Under the pieces are notes generated by a model. The model ran no database searches. It was not told the DNA's origin and saw only the letters and a program-made list of their open reading frames with translations. From the NCBI GenBank assembly GCA_024809215.1, contig JANUBW010000007.1, positions 62,001-126,000 of the forward strand: a DNA stretch of 64,000 nt. Reading direction: 5' to 3'. Of this stretch, positions 37,026 through 47,334 are shown piece by piece (position 1 is the stretch's first letter; each line of letters opens with the position of its first letter). The position numbers and the translations under genes were made by a program. The stretch comes from Niastella sp. OAS944. GTDB lineage: Bacteria > Bacteroidota > Bacteroidia > Chitinophagales > Chitinophagaceae.

Positions 37026-40000
37026 ATGAGAAAAATTCTAATGCTACTAGGGAGCATACTGTTCTTCTATGGACAGCTGCTTGCTCAAAGCCGAACCATT
37101 ACCGGAAAAGTTACCGACGAAAATGGAAATCCCATTCCAAACGCGTCAGTTACAGTTAAAGGCACTTCATTTGGAACTACATCAAAAGATGATGGTACTT
37201 TTTCTCTCACAATTCCAGCCGGCTCAAAAACCCTTAGTTTTTCTGCTGTAGGCATGGCTGAACAGGACATACCGATCGGAGATAAAAATTCGATCAGCGC
37301 TGCATTATCAACCCGCCTTAATACCCTAACCGAAGTAGTGGTTACATCGTTGGGTATTGCCCGTGACAAACGGTCACTGGGATATGCCACGCAAAACCTG
37401 AAAGCCGATCAGTTCAATGATCGTGGACAGGTGAATGTGGTAAATGCCCTACAAGGCAAAGTAGCGGGCGTGAACATCACAAATGCCAGTGGTGGCGCTG
37501 GTTCCTCAGTAAATATCAATATTCGTGGTATTACTTCTTTTCAGGGTAGTAACCAGCCTTTGTTTATCATTGATGGCATCCCTATTAGCAATGATGTTGA
37601 CAGAACCAATGGCGGACCTACCGGTTCGCTGGGCGACAACCAACCGCCTAACCGGGCGCTTGACCTGGATATGAACAATATTGAATCAATTAACATTTTG
37701 AAGGGGCCTGCGGCTTCTGTTTTATACGGTTCAAGAGCTGCAGCCGGCGCCATTATCATTACCACTAAAAAAGGCAGTGGGCAAAAAGGGCGTGCTGAGA
37801 TCATTGCTTCTTCAAATATAAGTTTTCAACGAGCCACCGGTTTGCCCGAAGTGCAAAACGAATATGGGCAGGGCTCGCTAGGTATTTATAACCCCAATAG
37901 TTCAAATTCCTGGGGACCAAAATTCGGTTCTACCCCAACTGTTGCCAATGGACTGCTGGTGGGTGGGCAACCGGTTGATTACAACCCACACCCCGATAAT
38001 ATAAAAGACTTCTTTGAAACAGGTTTGATCTCCGATAACAACATTTCAATAAATGGTGGTGATGCCAAACAGAACTTTACATTTTCTGCCGGTTATCTTT
38101 ACCAGGAAGGTATTTTACCAAATACAGGAGTAAAAAGGGCCTCTGTTAAATTTGGCGGCAATACCGTTTTGCGTGAGAAGATCAAATTGGGAGGTTCCGT
38201 TACATTTACCAATACAATACAAGATGGTATCCTGGGCGGAAACGGCCAAAGCGCATTAGCGGCGATACATGGCCTTGCGCGTAGTATTGACCTGCAGGCA
38301 TACAAGCGTAATAAAACGTGGAAGAATCCCGATGGTAGCAATAACTATGCAGTGATAGGGCAGGAGAACCCCTACTTTGGCGCTTACGAAAATCCCCTGA
38401 AAAGTAATTTGTATCGTGTAATAGGTATTACCAACTTAGGCTACGATTTCACTTCGTGGTTAAATGTAAATTACCGGTTGGGAGTAGACGCATATACTGA
38501 CCGGCGTAAACAGATCTTTGCGTTGGGATCGGGCCGGGTACCAAATGGGCTGGTGATGGAAAGTCCTATCATTCGCACCGAAGTAAATGGCGACCTCATC
38601 ATCACGGCTAAAAAGAACAACATTGTAAAGGGATTGAATGTAACCGGGTTATTAGGTAACAACATAAACCAGAGAAGGATTCAAACGGTGGAACTACAGG
38701 GCGACGGCCTTTCCATCCCTTTCTTCTATAATGTAAATAACGCTTCTACACTAAATAACGGATCGGCTGAAGAAACAATTTTACAGCGGATAGTTGGTTA
38801 TTATGCGCAGGCATCGTTCGATTATAAAAGTTTTTTGTTTCTTGAACTAACCGGCCGGGCCGATCAGTCTTCGACCCTGCCCAAAAATAAGAACACCTAT
38901 TTCTATCCATCGGTAAGTGCTGGCCTGGTGTTTACTGATGCATTTGAAATTCAGAGTGATGTAATTAACTATGGTAAAATACGAGCCAGTTATGCTAAAG
39001 TAGGTAGAGATGCGCCACCTTACCGTACGGTACAATTTTATGAAAAGCCAGAATTTGGTAACAATGTGGCTGGCTTTAATTTTCCTTTTGGTGCAACAAC
39101 AGGCTTTGCGCTCACTTCCCGTTTACCGCCCACCTCTTTATCGCCCGAGTTTACTTCTTCAATTGAAGTAGGGTTGAATGCCGCGTTGTTCAAGAACCGG
39201 GTTACCATTGATGTAGCTTACTTTGACCAGATAAGTAAAAGCCAGATTGTGGATGTAGGGGTGGCCCCTTCAACCGGTTTTGCTGAGGTGACCGCAAACG
39301 TTGGTAAAATGACCAACAAGGGTATTGAAGCCCTGGTTACAATAATGCCTATTAGCGAACGCAATTTGCGTTGGGAAGTTTCGGGTAATTTTACCAGGAT
39401 CAGGAACAAAGTAAATTATATTTTCCCAGGTGTAACCAGCTTCTCAATACCCGGTGATGCATTTACCGGTTCCATTCCTACTATAAAGGAAGGCGAGCCA
39501 TATGGTGTTATCGTTGGCGGATTGATAACAAGAAGCCCCGAAGGCGAACGTATTATCAACCCGGTTACAGGAACATACCTGTCGACCCTGGCCAACCAGA
39601 TACTGGCCGATCCTAACCCCGATTACCAGTTAGGGTTTACCAATAACTTAAGAGTTAAGAGTTTCAGTGTGTCGTTCACATTTGATTTCATCAAAGGCGG
39701 ACAAATATTATCGTTTACGGCTGCCACTTATAAATCACGTGGCGCCTTAAAGGAAACTGCTGTTGATCGCGATCAGCCGCATATATTACCAGGTGTTGTA
39801 CAGGATGCAACCGGTAAGTTTATTCCAAACAACATACAAATACCTGCACAAACATACTGGCAGGCGCTTGGCGGTTTACAAAGCGAGTTCAATGTATATG
39901 ACGCCACTACGTTCAGGATGCGCGATATTTCAATAGCGTATGATCTCCCGGGTACATTGATACAAAAATTAAAACTCAACAGCGTTAAGTTAACGTTGTT

Positions 40001-40145
40001 TGCCAACAATGTATTCTACGTTGCACCCAATGCATTTTTTGATCCGCAGGTTAATACGCAGGGCGCAGGTAATATTCGTGGGTTCGATTTTCAGAGTGTA
40101 CCCAATGCCAGAACAATTGGCGCCGGCTTGAAAGTTTCCTTATAA
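37026..40145 (+). CDS. SusC/RagA-type TonB-dependent transporter 2
   Basis: 1039 residues: signal peptide (LMLLGSILFFYGQLLAQ), regulatory-like domain SRTITGKVTDENGNPIPNASV, TonB region TEVVVTSLGIARDKRSLGYATQ, plug (GKVAGVNITNASGGAG, NIRGITSFQGSNQPLFIIDGIP, IESINILKGPAASVLYGSRAAAGAII), barrel ending TIGAGLKVSL. The LGIxRDKRSLGY variant and the paired SusD-like_2-type lipoprotein mark a different subfamily from transporters 1 and 3. Followed after 17 bases by its SusD. Confidence 0.96.
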   Translation: MRKILMLLGSILFFYGQLLAQSRTITGKVTDENGNPIPNASVTVKGTSFGTTSKDDGTFSLTIPAGSKTLSFSAVGMAEQDIPIGDKNSISAALSTRLNTLTEVVVTSLGIARDKRSLGYATQNLKADQFNDRGQVNVVNALQGKVAGVNITNASGGAGSSVNINIRGITSFQGSNQPLFIIDGIPISNDVDRTNGGPTGSLGDNQPPNRALDLDMNNIESINILKGPAASVLYGSRAAAGAIIITTKKGSGQKGRAEIIASSNISFQRATGLPEVQNEYGQGSLGIYNPNSSNSWGPKFGSTPTVANGLLVGGQPVDYNPHPDNIKDFFETGLISDNNISINGGDAKQNFTFSAGYLYQEGILPNTGVKRASVKFGGNTVLREKIKLGGSVTFTNTIQDGILGGNGQSALAAIHGLARSIDLQAYKRNKTWKNPDGSNNYAVIGQENPYFGAYENPLKSNLYRVIGITNLGYDFTSWLNVNYRLGVDAYTDRRKQIFALGSGRVPNGLVMESPIIRTEVNGDLIITAKKNNIVKGLNVTGLLGNNINQRRIQTVELQGDGLSIPFFYNVNNASTLNNGSAEETILQRIVGYYAQASFDYKSFLFLELTGRADQSSTLPKNKNTYFYPSVSAGLVFTDAFEIQSDVINYGKIRASYAKVGRDAPPYRTVQFYEKPEFGNNVAGFNFPFGATTGFALTSRLPPTSLSPEFTSSIEVGLNAALFKNRVTIDVAYFDQISKSQIVDVGVAPSTGFAEVTANVGKMTNKGIEALVTIMPISERNLRWEVSGNFTRIRNKVNYIFPGVTSFSIPGDAFTGSIPTIKEGEPYGVIVGGLITRSPEGERIINPVTGTYLSTLANQILADPNPDYQLGFTNNLRVKSFSVSFTFDFIKGGQILSFTAATYKSRGALKETAVDRDQPHILPGVVQDATGKFIPNNIQIPAQTYWQALGGLQSEFNVYDATTFRMRDISIAYDLPGTLIQKLKLNSVKLTLFANNVFYVAPNAFFDPQVNTQGAGNIRGFDFQSVPNARTIGAGLKVSL

Positions 40146-40162
40146 TTTAAAAAATTTCGGAT

Positions 40163-41620
40163 ATGAGAAAACTAATATTGTTTTTGATCATACTGGCTTT
40201 GTTTGCATCCTGTAAAAAATACCTCGATGTAAATACTAGTCCCAACAACCCTACCAGTGTGCCGCCAGGTGTGTTGTTGCCAACTACTACCATAGCAATA
40301 GCTTTTGCTAACACAAATGATCTTGACAGGGTTACTTCTTTACTTGTACAACATATTGCAGGTATTGCCAGCCAGGCTGCAGATTATGATGTATATAAGC
40401 TCGAAGGATATTTTGATAACGCATGGAATTTTGAGCTTTATAATGGGGCTATCAATAACCTCTTGAAGATCATTGACGAGCATGGCGCCACTAGCCCTGC
40501 TTATGCAGGAGTTGCGAAACTTCAATTGGCGTATGCCTTTTCTATGTTAACCGATCTGTGGGGCGATGTGCCCTATTCAAAAGCCGGCAGAGGGTTAAAG
40601 TTTGGATCATCACCCCGTTTTGATAAGCAACAGGATATTTACCAGGGCAATGCGGCCGATAGCATTCAAAGTTTATTCGATCTGGTAAAAGAGGGAATTG
40701 CCGACCTGGATAAACCCAGTTTATTAAAACCGGGAAAAGATGATATTGTATACGGCCCTGATACAACAACAAATCTTGCAAAATGGAAACGCATGGGCAA
40801 CACGCTGTTATTGAAATTTGCTATGCAGATCTCTAACGTAAATCCAACGCTGGCAAAATCAACCATCGATGCGGTTATCGCGGGTAATAATTATATTAAT
40901 TCAAACGCAGTTGATTTTGATGTGCCATTTGGCAGCAGCGTAGGTAATCAAAACCCATTATATACTTTTAATAATTTAAACCGCCAAACCGACCAGATGC
41001 TTAGTCAGCGTTTGCTGAACCTGATGCGAAGCCTGAATGATACTGTACGGTTGGGCAAGTACTTTACCAAACCAACAGGTAACTTTGTTGCATTTGATAA
41101 TGGTGCCACAGTTACTGCACCCACATTGGCCAGCAGAAGTAAATACAACACTTTTGTTACGGGGACAACCGGAGAAGCGCCGGCCAGGCTACTCACTTTT
41201 GCCCAGGTGAATTTTATTCTTGCCGAATCTGCACTGATACTGGGTACGGCCGGTGATGCCGATACTTATTACCAGGCTGGTATAAAGGCCAACATGCAAA
41301 AGACAGGCATGACAACTGCTGAAATTGACAATTACTTTGCCACCAACCCAAGTGTGGTAACACTTGCAGGCACTACAGAACAAAAACGCAACCAGATCAT
41401 CACTCAAAAATACATAGCCTGGATAGGGAATGGAATTGAAGCATATAATGACTATCGCAGAACGGGGTACCCGGTATTGGCACTTGCCAATAATGCAGCA
41501 GGGCATAACCCAAATGTGATACCTACAAGGTTAACATACCCGCTTAATGAATTGTCAAGGAATCCGAATACGCCTAACCCGGTTACACGTACAGATGTAA
41601 AGCTATGGTGGGCTAAATAG
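40163..41620 (+). CDS. SusD-like lipoprotein 2 (SusD-like_2 type)
   Basis: 485 residues with lipobox ALFASC and KKYLDVNTSPNNPTSVPPGVLLPT, the hallmark opening of the SusD_2/SusD-like_2 family. Helical repeats include GVAKLQLAYAFSMLTDLWGDVPYSKA and WKRMGNTLLLKFAMQISNVN; the C-terminal part has LTFAQVNFILAESALI and QKYIAWIGNGIEAYNDYRRTGYP. Binds the ligand for SusC 2 at the cell surface. A small lipoprotein gene follows 43 bases later. Confidence 0.93.
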   Translation: MRKLILFLIILALFASCKKYLDVNTSPNNPTSVPPGVLLPTTTIAIAFANTNDLDRVTSLLVQHIAGIASQAADYDVYKLEGYFDNAWNFELYNGAINNLLKIIDEHGATSPAYAGVAKLQLAYAFSMLTDLWGDVPYSKAGRGLKFGSSPRFDKQQDIYQGNAADSIQSLFDLVKEGIADLDKPSLLKPGKDDIVYGPDTTTNLAKWKRMGNTLLLKFAMQISNVNPTLAKSTIDAVIAGNNYINSNAVDFDVPFGSSVGNQNPLYTFNNLNRQTDQMLSQRLLNLMRSLNDTVRLGKYFTKPTGNFVAFDNGATVTAPTLASRSKYNTFVTGTTGEAPARLLTFAQVNFILAESALILGTAGDADTYYQAGIKANMQKTGMTTAEIDNYFATNPSVVTLAGTTEQKRNQIITQKYIAWIGNGIEAYNDYRRTGYPVLALANNAAGHNPNVIPTRLTYPLNELSRNPNTPNPVTRTDVKLWWAK

Positions 41621-41663
41621 GAGATGCAACCTTGTGGTTCTTTAATTATTAAATATTACCAGT

Positions 41664-42158
41664 ATGAATGTAAGAATATATAAAACTGCGTTTTTAATAT
41701 TCGGCGCAATAATCATCAATAGCTGCACCAAGCAGGATATTGATCCGTTAATGGATAACAGGCCCACAGTGCCTGTTTCTATTACAAACGCTACAGAGTT
41801 CAGACCCGATCCCACAGTGACTACCTCACTGGCTGCGGGCGGGAATATTGTAGTTGAATTGTCAATACCGGCATCAAGCGGAAGAACGATAAAGGAAATA
41901 ACAAGAGTAGCCGCCAGTACTTCATACACGAAGATACTGTCGGGCGGTTCAACAGGCTATTACGAGAATGCACCTATTGCTGTGAATGGCACTTCGTATA
42001 CTTATAAGACAACGATAGCCGATTATTTTGTAAAGTTCCCCACTGCAGCGGCGGCCAAGGTGAATACAGAGTTAGGGTTACGACTTTACTTTCTGGTAAC
42101 GCTTGATGATAATTCGCAAGTGGTGACCATGCCTGTACGTATTTTGGTTCTGACATAG
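41664..42158 (+). CDS. Small surface lipoprotein accompanying SusCD 2
   Basis: 164 residues; signal ending IIINSC gives a lipidated cysteine at about residue 20. The mature part (RPTVPVSITNATEFRPDPTV; GGNIVVELSIPASSGRTIKEITRVAAS; LRLYFLVTLDDNSQVVTMPVRILVL) is beta-rich and Ig-like, comparable to DUF1735/DUF4843-type lipoproteins found after SusD genes. Likely a surface glycan- or protein-binding accessory on the same transcript as SusC 2/SusD 2. Exact family uncertain. Confidence 0.75.
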   Translation: MNVRIYKTAFLIFGAIIINSCTKQDIDPLMDNRPTVPVSITNATEFRPDPTVTTSLAAGGNIVVELSIPASSGRTIKEITRVAASTSYTKILSGGSTGYYENAPIAVNGTSYTYKTTIADYFVKFPTAAAAKVNTELGLRLYFLVTLDDNSQVVTMPVRILVLT

Positions 42159-42190
42159 GCTCTGCCCTCAAAGCGTATGAGCTACCCTGG

Positions 42191-42218
42191 TCCCGCCAAT
42201 GGCGGGACTTTTTTTATA
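42191..42218 (+). terminator. Terminator of the susCD-2 unit
   Basis: GTCCCGCC/GGCGGGAC stem with an AAT loop followed by seven T. Confidence 0.9.
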
Positions 42219-42315
42219 CGTCCTATTGAGTGTTGAAGGATACTTATCTTGTTTTTTATATTCTGTTTCCTCTTGTTATTATATGTTAATGGAAATTAAT
42301 TACTATGTAACTTCT

Positions 42316-42323
42316 TATCTTTG
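42316..42323 (+). promoter_or_regulatory. -7 box (TATCTTTG), probable susC3 promoter with long leader
   Basis: Perfect TAnnTTTG box in the 465-base gap 42159-42623. It would give susC3 a leader of about 300 bases. That leader holds a 29-codon frame from ATG 42357 (MRISAALHLINKLNERSFGN...) of unknown meaning and a CTGATA/TATCAG hairpin at about 42480-42497. Nothing else is seen in the gap. Confidence 0.5.
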
Positions 42324-42623
42324 GCGCCCCTACCGTTAACCTAAAAGGACGTGCGAATGCGTATTTCTGCCGCATTGCATTTGATCAATAAATTGAATGA
42401 AAGATCATTTGGCAATACCAGGATGATACCTGAAAACCGTTACTAATAAACCGTACCTCATTTTTTTAAATTTACATGTGCTGATATTTTTTATCAGTTC
42501 ATGAAAAGATCATGTAATTATATGAGTAAGGTTTGCAGCACTCTTATGATTTAATTGTTCTACTTTGTTTTACTGATAGCAAACTGTTATACACTGTTAA
42601 TAACCTTGTAAATACTAACTCCG

Positions 42624-45600
42624 ATGAGAAAGTTTTTAATGTCCCTATGGTGCAGCTTGTTGCTTCTTTCGGGAGAAGTGATGGCTCAAACCAGAACCCT
42701 AACCGGGAAGATCACAGACTCCAAAGGCAATCCGGTTTCTAATGTTTCTGTTATTGTTAAAGGTACAAGAGTAGGTACAGTTACTGATACCGACGGCGGG
42801 TATTCATTAAATGTACCGGTTAGTGCAAAAACACTGGTCATTTCTTCTGTTAATATGGAAACAGTAGAATTAAAGATCGGGCAGGCAGGTGATTATAACC
42901 TCACCTTAAAACCTGTTGAAACGAATATGGAAGAAGTTGTAGTGGTAGGGTATAACACTATAGCCAAACGTTCGCTAACCGGGTCGGTAAGTAAAGTGAA
43001 AGGGGAAGAACTTGCGAATAAACCTGTTTATAGTTTTGATCAGGCACTTACCGGTAAGGCGGCCGGCGTGCTGGTTAATACATCATCGGGGCTTGTAGGT
43101 GATGATGTTATCATTCGCATAAGAGGCGCTGCCTCTATTTCTTCGGGCAGTACCCCGTTGATCGTAATGGATGGAGTACCCCTGAACCAGGGTTATAGCA
43201 ATATAATAAATGACAAAATAAATCCCCTGGCCGAACTAAACCCCAATGATATTGAAAACATTGAAGTACTCAAAGACGCTTCTGCCACAGCTATATACGG
43301 TTCACGCGGTTCAGCAGGTGTACTGCTTATTACTACCAAAAAAGGCAAAGCAGGCCATAATGCCCTCACCTACGATGCTTATGCAGGTTTTAATGAAGAA
43401 GCAAATAGAATGAAAGTATTGAATGCTGAAGATTATAATAAGACAATTAATACCCTGAAATGGAATGCGGGGCAGCTTCGGACAGACACTTCAGCTAAAT
43501 ACAATGATCTTGATAATGATGGCAAGATCGATATTGTGAATACCGACTGGCAGAATGAATTATTTCACAAAGGCCTGGTACAAAACCACAACCTGGCTGT
43601 TAGCGGCGGAAACCAGTCAACCACGTATTTCGCTTCCTTTAATTATAACGATAACCAGAGTTATATAGAAACAATTTATCAGAAAAGAGGATCGGCTCGT
43701 TTAAATCTGACCACTAAATTAAATGATTGGTTACAGGTTGGAGTGAATACACAGTACTCACGTACTCTTAGTAATAACCTGGGGTCGGGGACCGGGACCT
43801 TTTTTGCAGGTATTCCTTTTGGTTTGCTCACCGCTTTCCCAAATATTCCTGTGTATGGCCCTGATGGAAAATATTATACGGGCGTAGGCGGTAATTCCGG
43901 CATCGTTGGTTACAGTATCCCTAACATTGAAGCCACTACCCATTTGAATTACCAGAAAAGAGATGCCCGGCGTTTTATTGGTAGTGCATTTGGTGAAGTA
44001 CAATTTATAAAAGGGCTTAAGTTCAAAAGCCAGGTGAATGTTGATTATTCAACCGGCACCATTGATAACTTCTGGAATAGAGACATAGGCGATGGGGTAA
44101 CCACCAAAGGGTTGCGGCAAACTGCGGAAAACGAAAGAAACATCTGGAGCTGGTTCAATACATTGAATTATGTAAAGCAAATTGGCGCCGATCATGAATT
44201 AAATCTGCTGGCTGGTTCAGAATATACCCGTCGTACCAGTTCATATATGTATACTTATGGGCAGGGTTTAAATGATCCTGACCTGATATTAATAAATGCC
44301 AGCAATTACGCTATAACTGGAAGTGATAACGGTATTGACGGTATCGATGATGGCCTGGCGTCTTATTTCGGTACTGTAAATTATGGGTTCAGAAAAAAAT
44401 ACCTTGCTACATTTAATTTCAGGACCGATGCGGATAGCCGTTTTGGTAATAAGAACCGCTGGGGGTATTTTCCTTCAGGGTCAATTGCCTGGCAAATTGC
44501 ACAGGAAGATTTTATGCGTCCCTATACTTTTGTAAATGAACTAAAGCTTAGGAGCAGTTATGGAGTTACGGGTAACTCAGATATTGGTTATTTCCCTGCA
44601 ACCAGCACTTTTGCACCCGGTTCGTATGCCGACATTCCTGTGCTTACCGTAAATAACTTCGGTAATAAAGACCTGCGTTGGGAAAGGCATTTGCAATTTG
44701 ATATTGGTATCGATGCGGTGTTGTGGAATAGAGTAAACTTTAGCCTTGATTATTATAACCGTAAAACAATAGACCTCATCCTGAATAACCAGGTATTGGC
44801 TACTGTAGGCGCCCCCAATAATATTATTACAGAAAATGTAGGCAAGCTTCGCAGCCGTGGTGTTGAATTAACGGTTGGTGCACAGGTGGTGCGTAAAAAG
44901 AATTTTACCTGGACGGTTAATTTTAATGGGGCCTGGAATAATACAAAGGTACTGGCAACAAATTTCCTGGGCGATGATCTTTATGATAGTAAGGATGTGA
45001 ATTCTCAATATTCAATCGCCAGACCAGGACAACCACTGGGGCTTTTTTATCTTATTCGCTGGGCTGGTGTAAACCCTGCCAATGGACTGGCAACCTTCCT
45101 GGATGTAAATGGAAATCAAAAACAGGTTGAACGTGTTGGCAATGGTTATGTTTGGACCAATGTTAGTGATGGTTCAGTTACTACTGCAATAGCAGCTACC
45201 GACCGTGTTGCACAGGACAAATCACCTTACCCTAAATACTATGGTGGTTTTATGCAAACATTTAATTATAGCTCTTTCGATGCCAGCATCGATCTGCAAT
45301 ATGCATTTGGTTTCTATATATACAATCAAACCAAAGCCATGTTGATGGATAACGGCAGATCGCGTAACAAATCGGAAGACATACTGGATGCCTGGACGAA
45401 AGCTGGTGATAATACTGATGTGCCCCGTTTATTTTGGGGTGAAAGTTACTGGTCTACTACGGGATCAACACGCTGGCTGGAGAAAGGAGATTTTGTTCGT
45501 ATACGTAATGTTCAGATTGGTTATTCGTTGCCTAAAATTGCAGTAGGCAGAATAAAAGCCAGCAGACTACGCCTTTATGTACAGGCAAGTAACCTGTATA

Positions 45601-45731
45601 CATTTACTGGTTACAGTGGTATTGATCCCGAAGCTAACAGTATTGGTAATACCAACATTGGGTTGGGTTTAGATAAACAACGACCTTACCTCACCCGTAC
45701 CTTTACCGCGGGAATTAACTTCGGTTTGTAG
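42624..45731 (+). CDS. SusC/RagA-type TonB-dependent transporter 3
   Basis: 1035 residues: signal peptide (FLMSLWCSLLLLSGEVMAQ), regulatory-like domain TRTLTGKITDSKGNPVSNVSV, TonB region VVVVGYNTIAKRSLTGSVSKV, plug (GKAAGVLVNTSSGLVGDD, RIRGAASISSGSTPLIVMDG, IENIEVLKDASATAIYGSRGSAGVLL), barrel ending TFTAGINFGL. Partner SusD begins 38 bases after the stop. Likely expressed from the TATCTTTG box at 42316 with a long leader. Confidence 0.96.
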   Translation: MRKFLMSLWCSLLLLSGEVMAQTRTLTGKITDSKGNPVSNVSVIVKGTRVGTVTDTDGGYSLNVPVSAKTLVISSVNMETVELKIGQAGDYNLTLKPVETNMEEVVVVGYNTIAKRSLTGSVSKVKGEELANKPVYSFDQALTGKAAGVLVNTSSGLVGDDVIIRIRGAASISSGSTPLIVMDGVPLNQGYSNIINDKINPLAELNPNDIENIEVLKDASATAIYGSRGSAGVLLITTKKGKAGHNALTYDAYAGFNEEANRMKVLNAEDYNKTINTLKWNAGQLRTDTSAKYNDLDNDGKIDIVNTDWQNELFHKGLVQNHNLAVSGGNQSTTYFASFNYNDNQSYIETIYQKRGSARLNLTTKLNDWLQVGVNTQYSRTLSNNLGSGTGTFFAGIPFGLLTAFPNIPVYGPDGKYYTGVGGNSGIVGYSIPNIEATTHLNYQKRDARRFIGSAFGEVQFIKGLKFKSQVNVDYSTGTIDNFWNRDIGDGVTTKGLRQTAENERNIWSWFNTLNYVKQIGADHELNLLAGSEYTRRTSSYMYTYGQGLNDPDLILINASNYAITGSDNGIDGIDDGLASYFGTVNYGFRKKYLATFNFRTDADSRFGNKNRWGYFPSGSIAWQIAQEDFMRPYTFVNELKLRSSYGVTGNSDIGYFPATSTFAPGSYADIPVLTVNNFGNKDLRWERHLQFDIGIDAVLWNRVNFSLDYYNRKTIDLILNNQVLATVGAPNNIITENVGKLRSRGVELTVGAQVVRKKNFTWTVNFNGAWNNTKVLATNFLGDDLYDSKDVNSQYSIARPGQPLGLFYLIRWAGVNPANGLATFLDVNGNQKQVERVGNGYVWTNVSDGSVTTAIAATDRVAQDKSPYPKYYGGFMQTFNYSSFDASIDLQYAFGFYIYNQTKAMLMDNGRSRNKSEDILDAWTKAGDNTDVPRLFWGESYWSTTGSTRWLEKGDFVRIRNVQIGYSLPKIAVGRIKASRLRLYVQASNLYTFTGYSGIDPEANSIGNTNIGLGLDKQRPYLTRTFTAGINFGL

Positions 45732-45769
45732 ATTGATTTTGCTATTGATCATTAAATTGAAAAAATGTT

Positions 45770-47254
45770 ATGCGACATATATTGTATTCTTTATTGGTAA
45801 TTGCCGTGGCTGGTAGTTCGTGCCACAAACAGGTGCTTGATATTGAAGCGGAGAACCTGCTTAGGAGCGACCTGGCTTTTACAACACCTGAAAAAATAGA
45901 AGCAGCAACGTTAGCGGCTTATGATGGATTGCAGAAAGATTTTTTAGCTGGTCCGGCGCTGATATATGTCGACATCATGGGAAATGATGTTTTTGATAGG
46001 GGCGGTGCTTTTGGTGAGATGTCGCGTTTTAATATGCTTGCCAATTATGTACTTCCGGCGACTGTGTGGTCGGCAGGGTTTGATGCTATAGGACGTGCAA
46101 ACAGGGCTTTTGCCGGCATAACGGCCAATAGCAGTAAACTTACTGCAGCTAAAGCAAGCGCCTTGCTTGCAGAATGTAAGTTTGTTCGGGCAGTAGCTAA
46201 TTTTTATCTCGTAAACTTTTTTGGGCAACCGTATAACTTTACGGCCGATGCTTCGCACCCCGGTATTCCTTTAATTACCGAAGATTATACCTATAACGAT
46301 CCCACTGCCAATAAGCCAAGGTCAACCGTAGGTGAGGTGTATGCTGCAATCATAAAAGATCTTACAGAGGCGCTGACCGACCTTCCATTAACGTATACGG
46401 GTTACACTAACAATGTTTACCATACTAAAACCCGCGGCACTAAAGCGGCTGCAGCTGCTTTTTTATCAAGAGTATATTTGTACAAAGGCGACTATGCCAA
46501 TGCTAAAAAATATGCAAAGGATGTAATTGATAAAACGTATGGGACCTTTGCCCTGAATGCTACTGTTGGTGGCGCCTTTAATAAAGGTAATTATACCACT
46601 GCCGAAACCATCTGGTCAATACCTAATAACGCTACTGATAATCCCAATACAAATGCAGCCCTGCCCATGCGTTATTCTCCTTCAGATGTAAGAGGTGATG
46701 TTGTTTTGTCGCCCACTTTTTTAAGCCTTGCTACCAATCCTAAATTTGCGGCCGATGACAAAAGAAGAGGAATGATCATTAATGGCAATACGGCTGCCTC
46801 TGCCCCTTTCAAATTTACCACTAAATATACCGATGTGGCTACCCGGGCCGACTGGGCGCCCATTATCCGTTATGCCGAGGTGCTGCTTACTTATGCCGAG
46901 GCGCAGGCCAGAACCGGAACCGGTGTAGATGCCGATGCTTTGGCCAGATTAAACGAGGTAAGAGATCGCGCCAAGGTGAGTATGCCATCATATACAGCGG
47001 CCGATTTTAGCAACGATAAAGACAAACTTATTGAGGCAATATTAGAGGAGCGCCGTATTGAGCTTGCTTTTGAAGGCCATCGTTTTTGGGACATGATGCG
47101 GGTTAAGGCAACTGTAACTGGTAAATACGATTATAATGGAACGAGTTTGCTGACCCCACAACCCTTTGGCGCAAATAAAAATATTTTTCCTATTCCCCAG
47201 ATAGAAGTTGATAAAAGTAAAAATGTATTAGTGCAGAACCCTGGATATGAATAA
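45770..47254 (+). CDS. SusD/RagB-type lipoprotein 3
   Basis: 494 residues, lipobox AGSSC, then HKQVLDIEAENLLRSDLAF, AECKFVRAVANFYLVNFFGQPYNF, GTKAAAAAFLSRVYLYKGDYANAKKYA, IIRYAEVLLTYAEAQAR, LEERRIELAFEGHRFWDMMRVKA and the closing KNIFPIPQIEVDKSKNVLVQNPGY, all classic for SusD. Surface lid for SusC 3. Closed by a strong terminator 20 bases later. Confidence 0.95.
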   Translation: MRHILYSLLVIAVAGSSCHKQVLDIEAENLLRSDLAFTTPEKIEAATLAAYDGLQKDFLAGPALIYVDIMGNDVFDRGGAFGEMSRFNMLANYVLPATVWSAGFDAIGRANRAFAGITANSSKLTAAKASALLAECKFVRAVANFYLVNFFGQPYNFTADASHPGIPLITEDYTYNDPTANKPRSTVGEVYAAIIKDLTEALTDLPLTYTGYTNNVYHTKTRGTKAAAAAFLSRVYLYKGDYANAKKYAKDVIDKTYGTFALNATVGGAFNKGNYTTAETIWSIPNNATDNPNTNAALPMRYSPSDVRGDVVLSPTFLSLATNPKFAADDKRRGMIINGNTAASAPFKFTTKYTDVATRADWAPIIRYAEVLLTYAEAQARTGTGVDADALARLNEVRDRAKVSMPSYTAADFSNDKDKLIEAILEERRIELAFEGHRFWDMMRVKATVTGKYDYNGTSLLTPQPFGANKNIFPIPQIEVDKSKNVLVQNPGYE

Positions 47255-47273
47255 TAAGATATTGAAGAATAAC

Positions 47274-47312
47274 AAAGGCCTCCCAAATGTTTCGGGAGGC
47301 CTTTGCTTTTTT
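47274..47312. terminator. Terminator between susD3 and the thioredoxin gene
   Basis: AAAGGCCTCCC/GGGAGGCCTTT arms (47274-47284/47294-47304) with a T-run; the convergent gene may use it too. Confidence 0.88.
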
Positions 47313-47334
47313 TACAACTTAAAGCGCTATTCAG

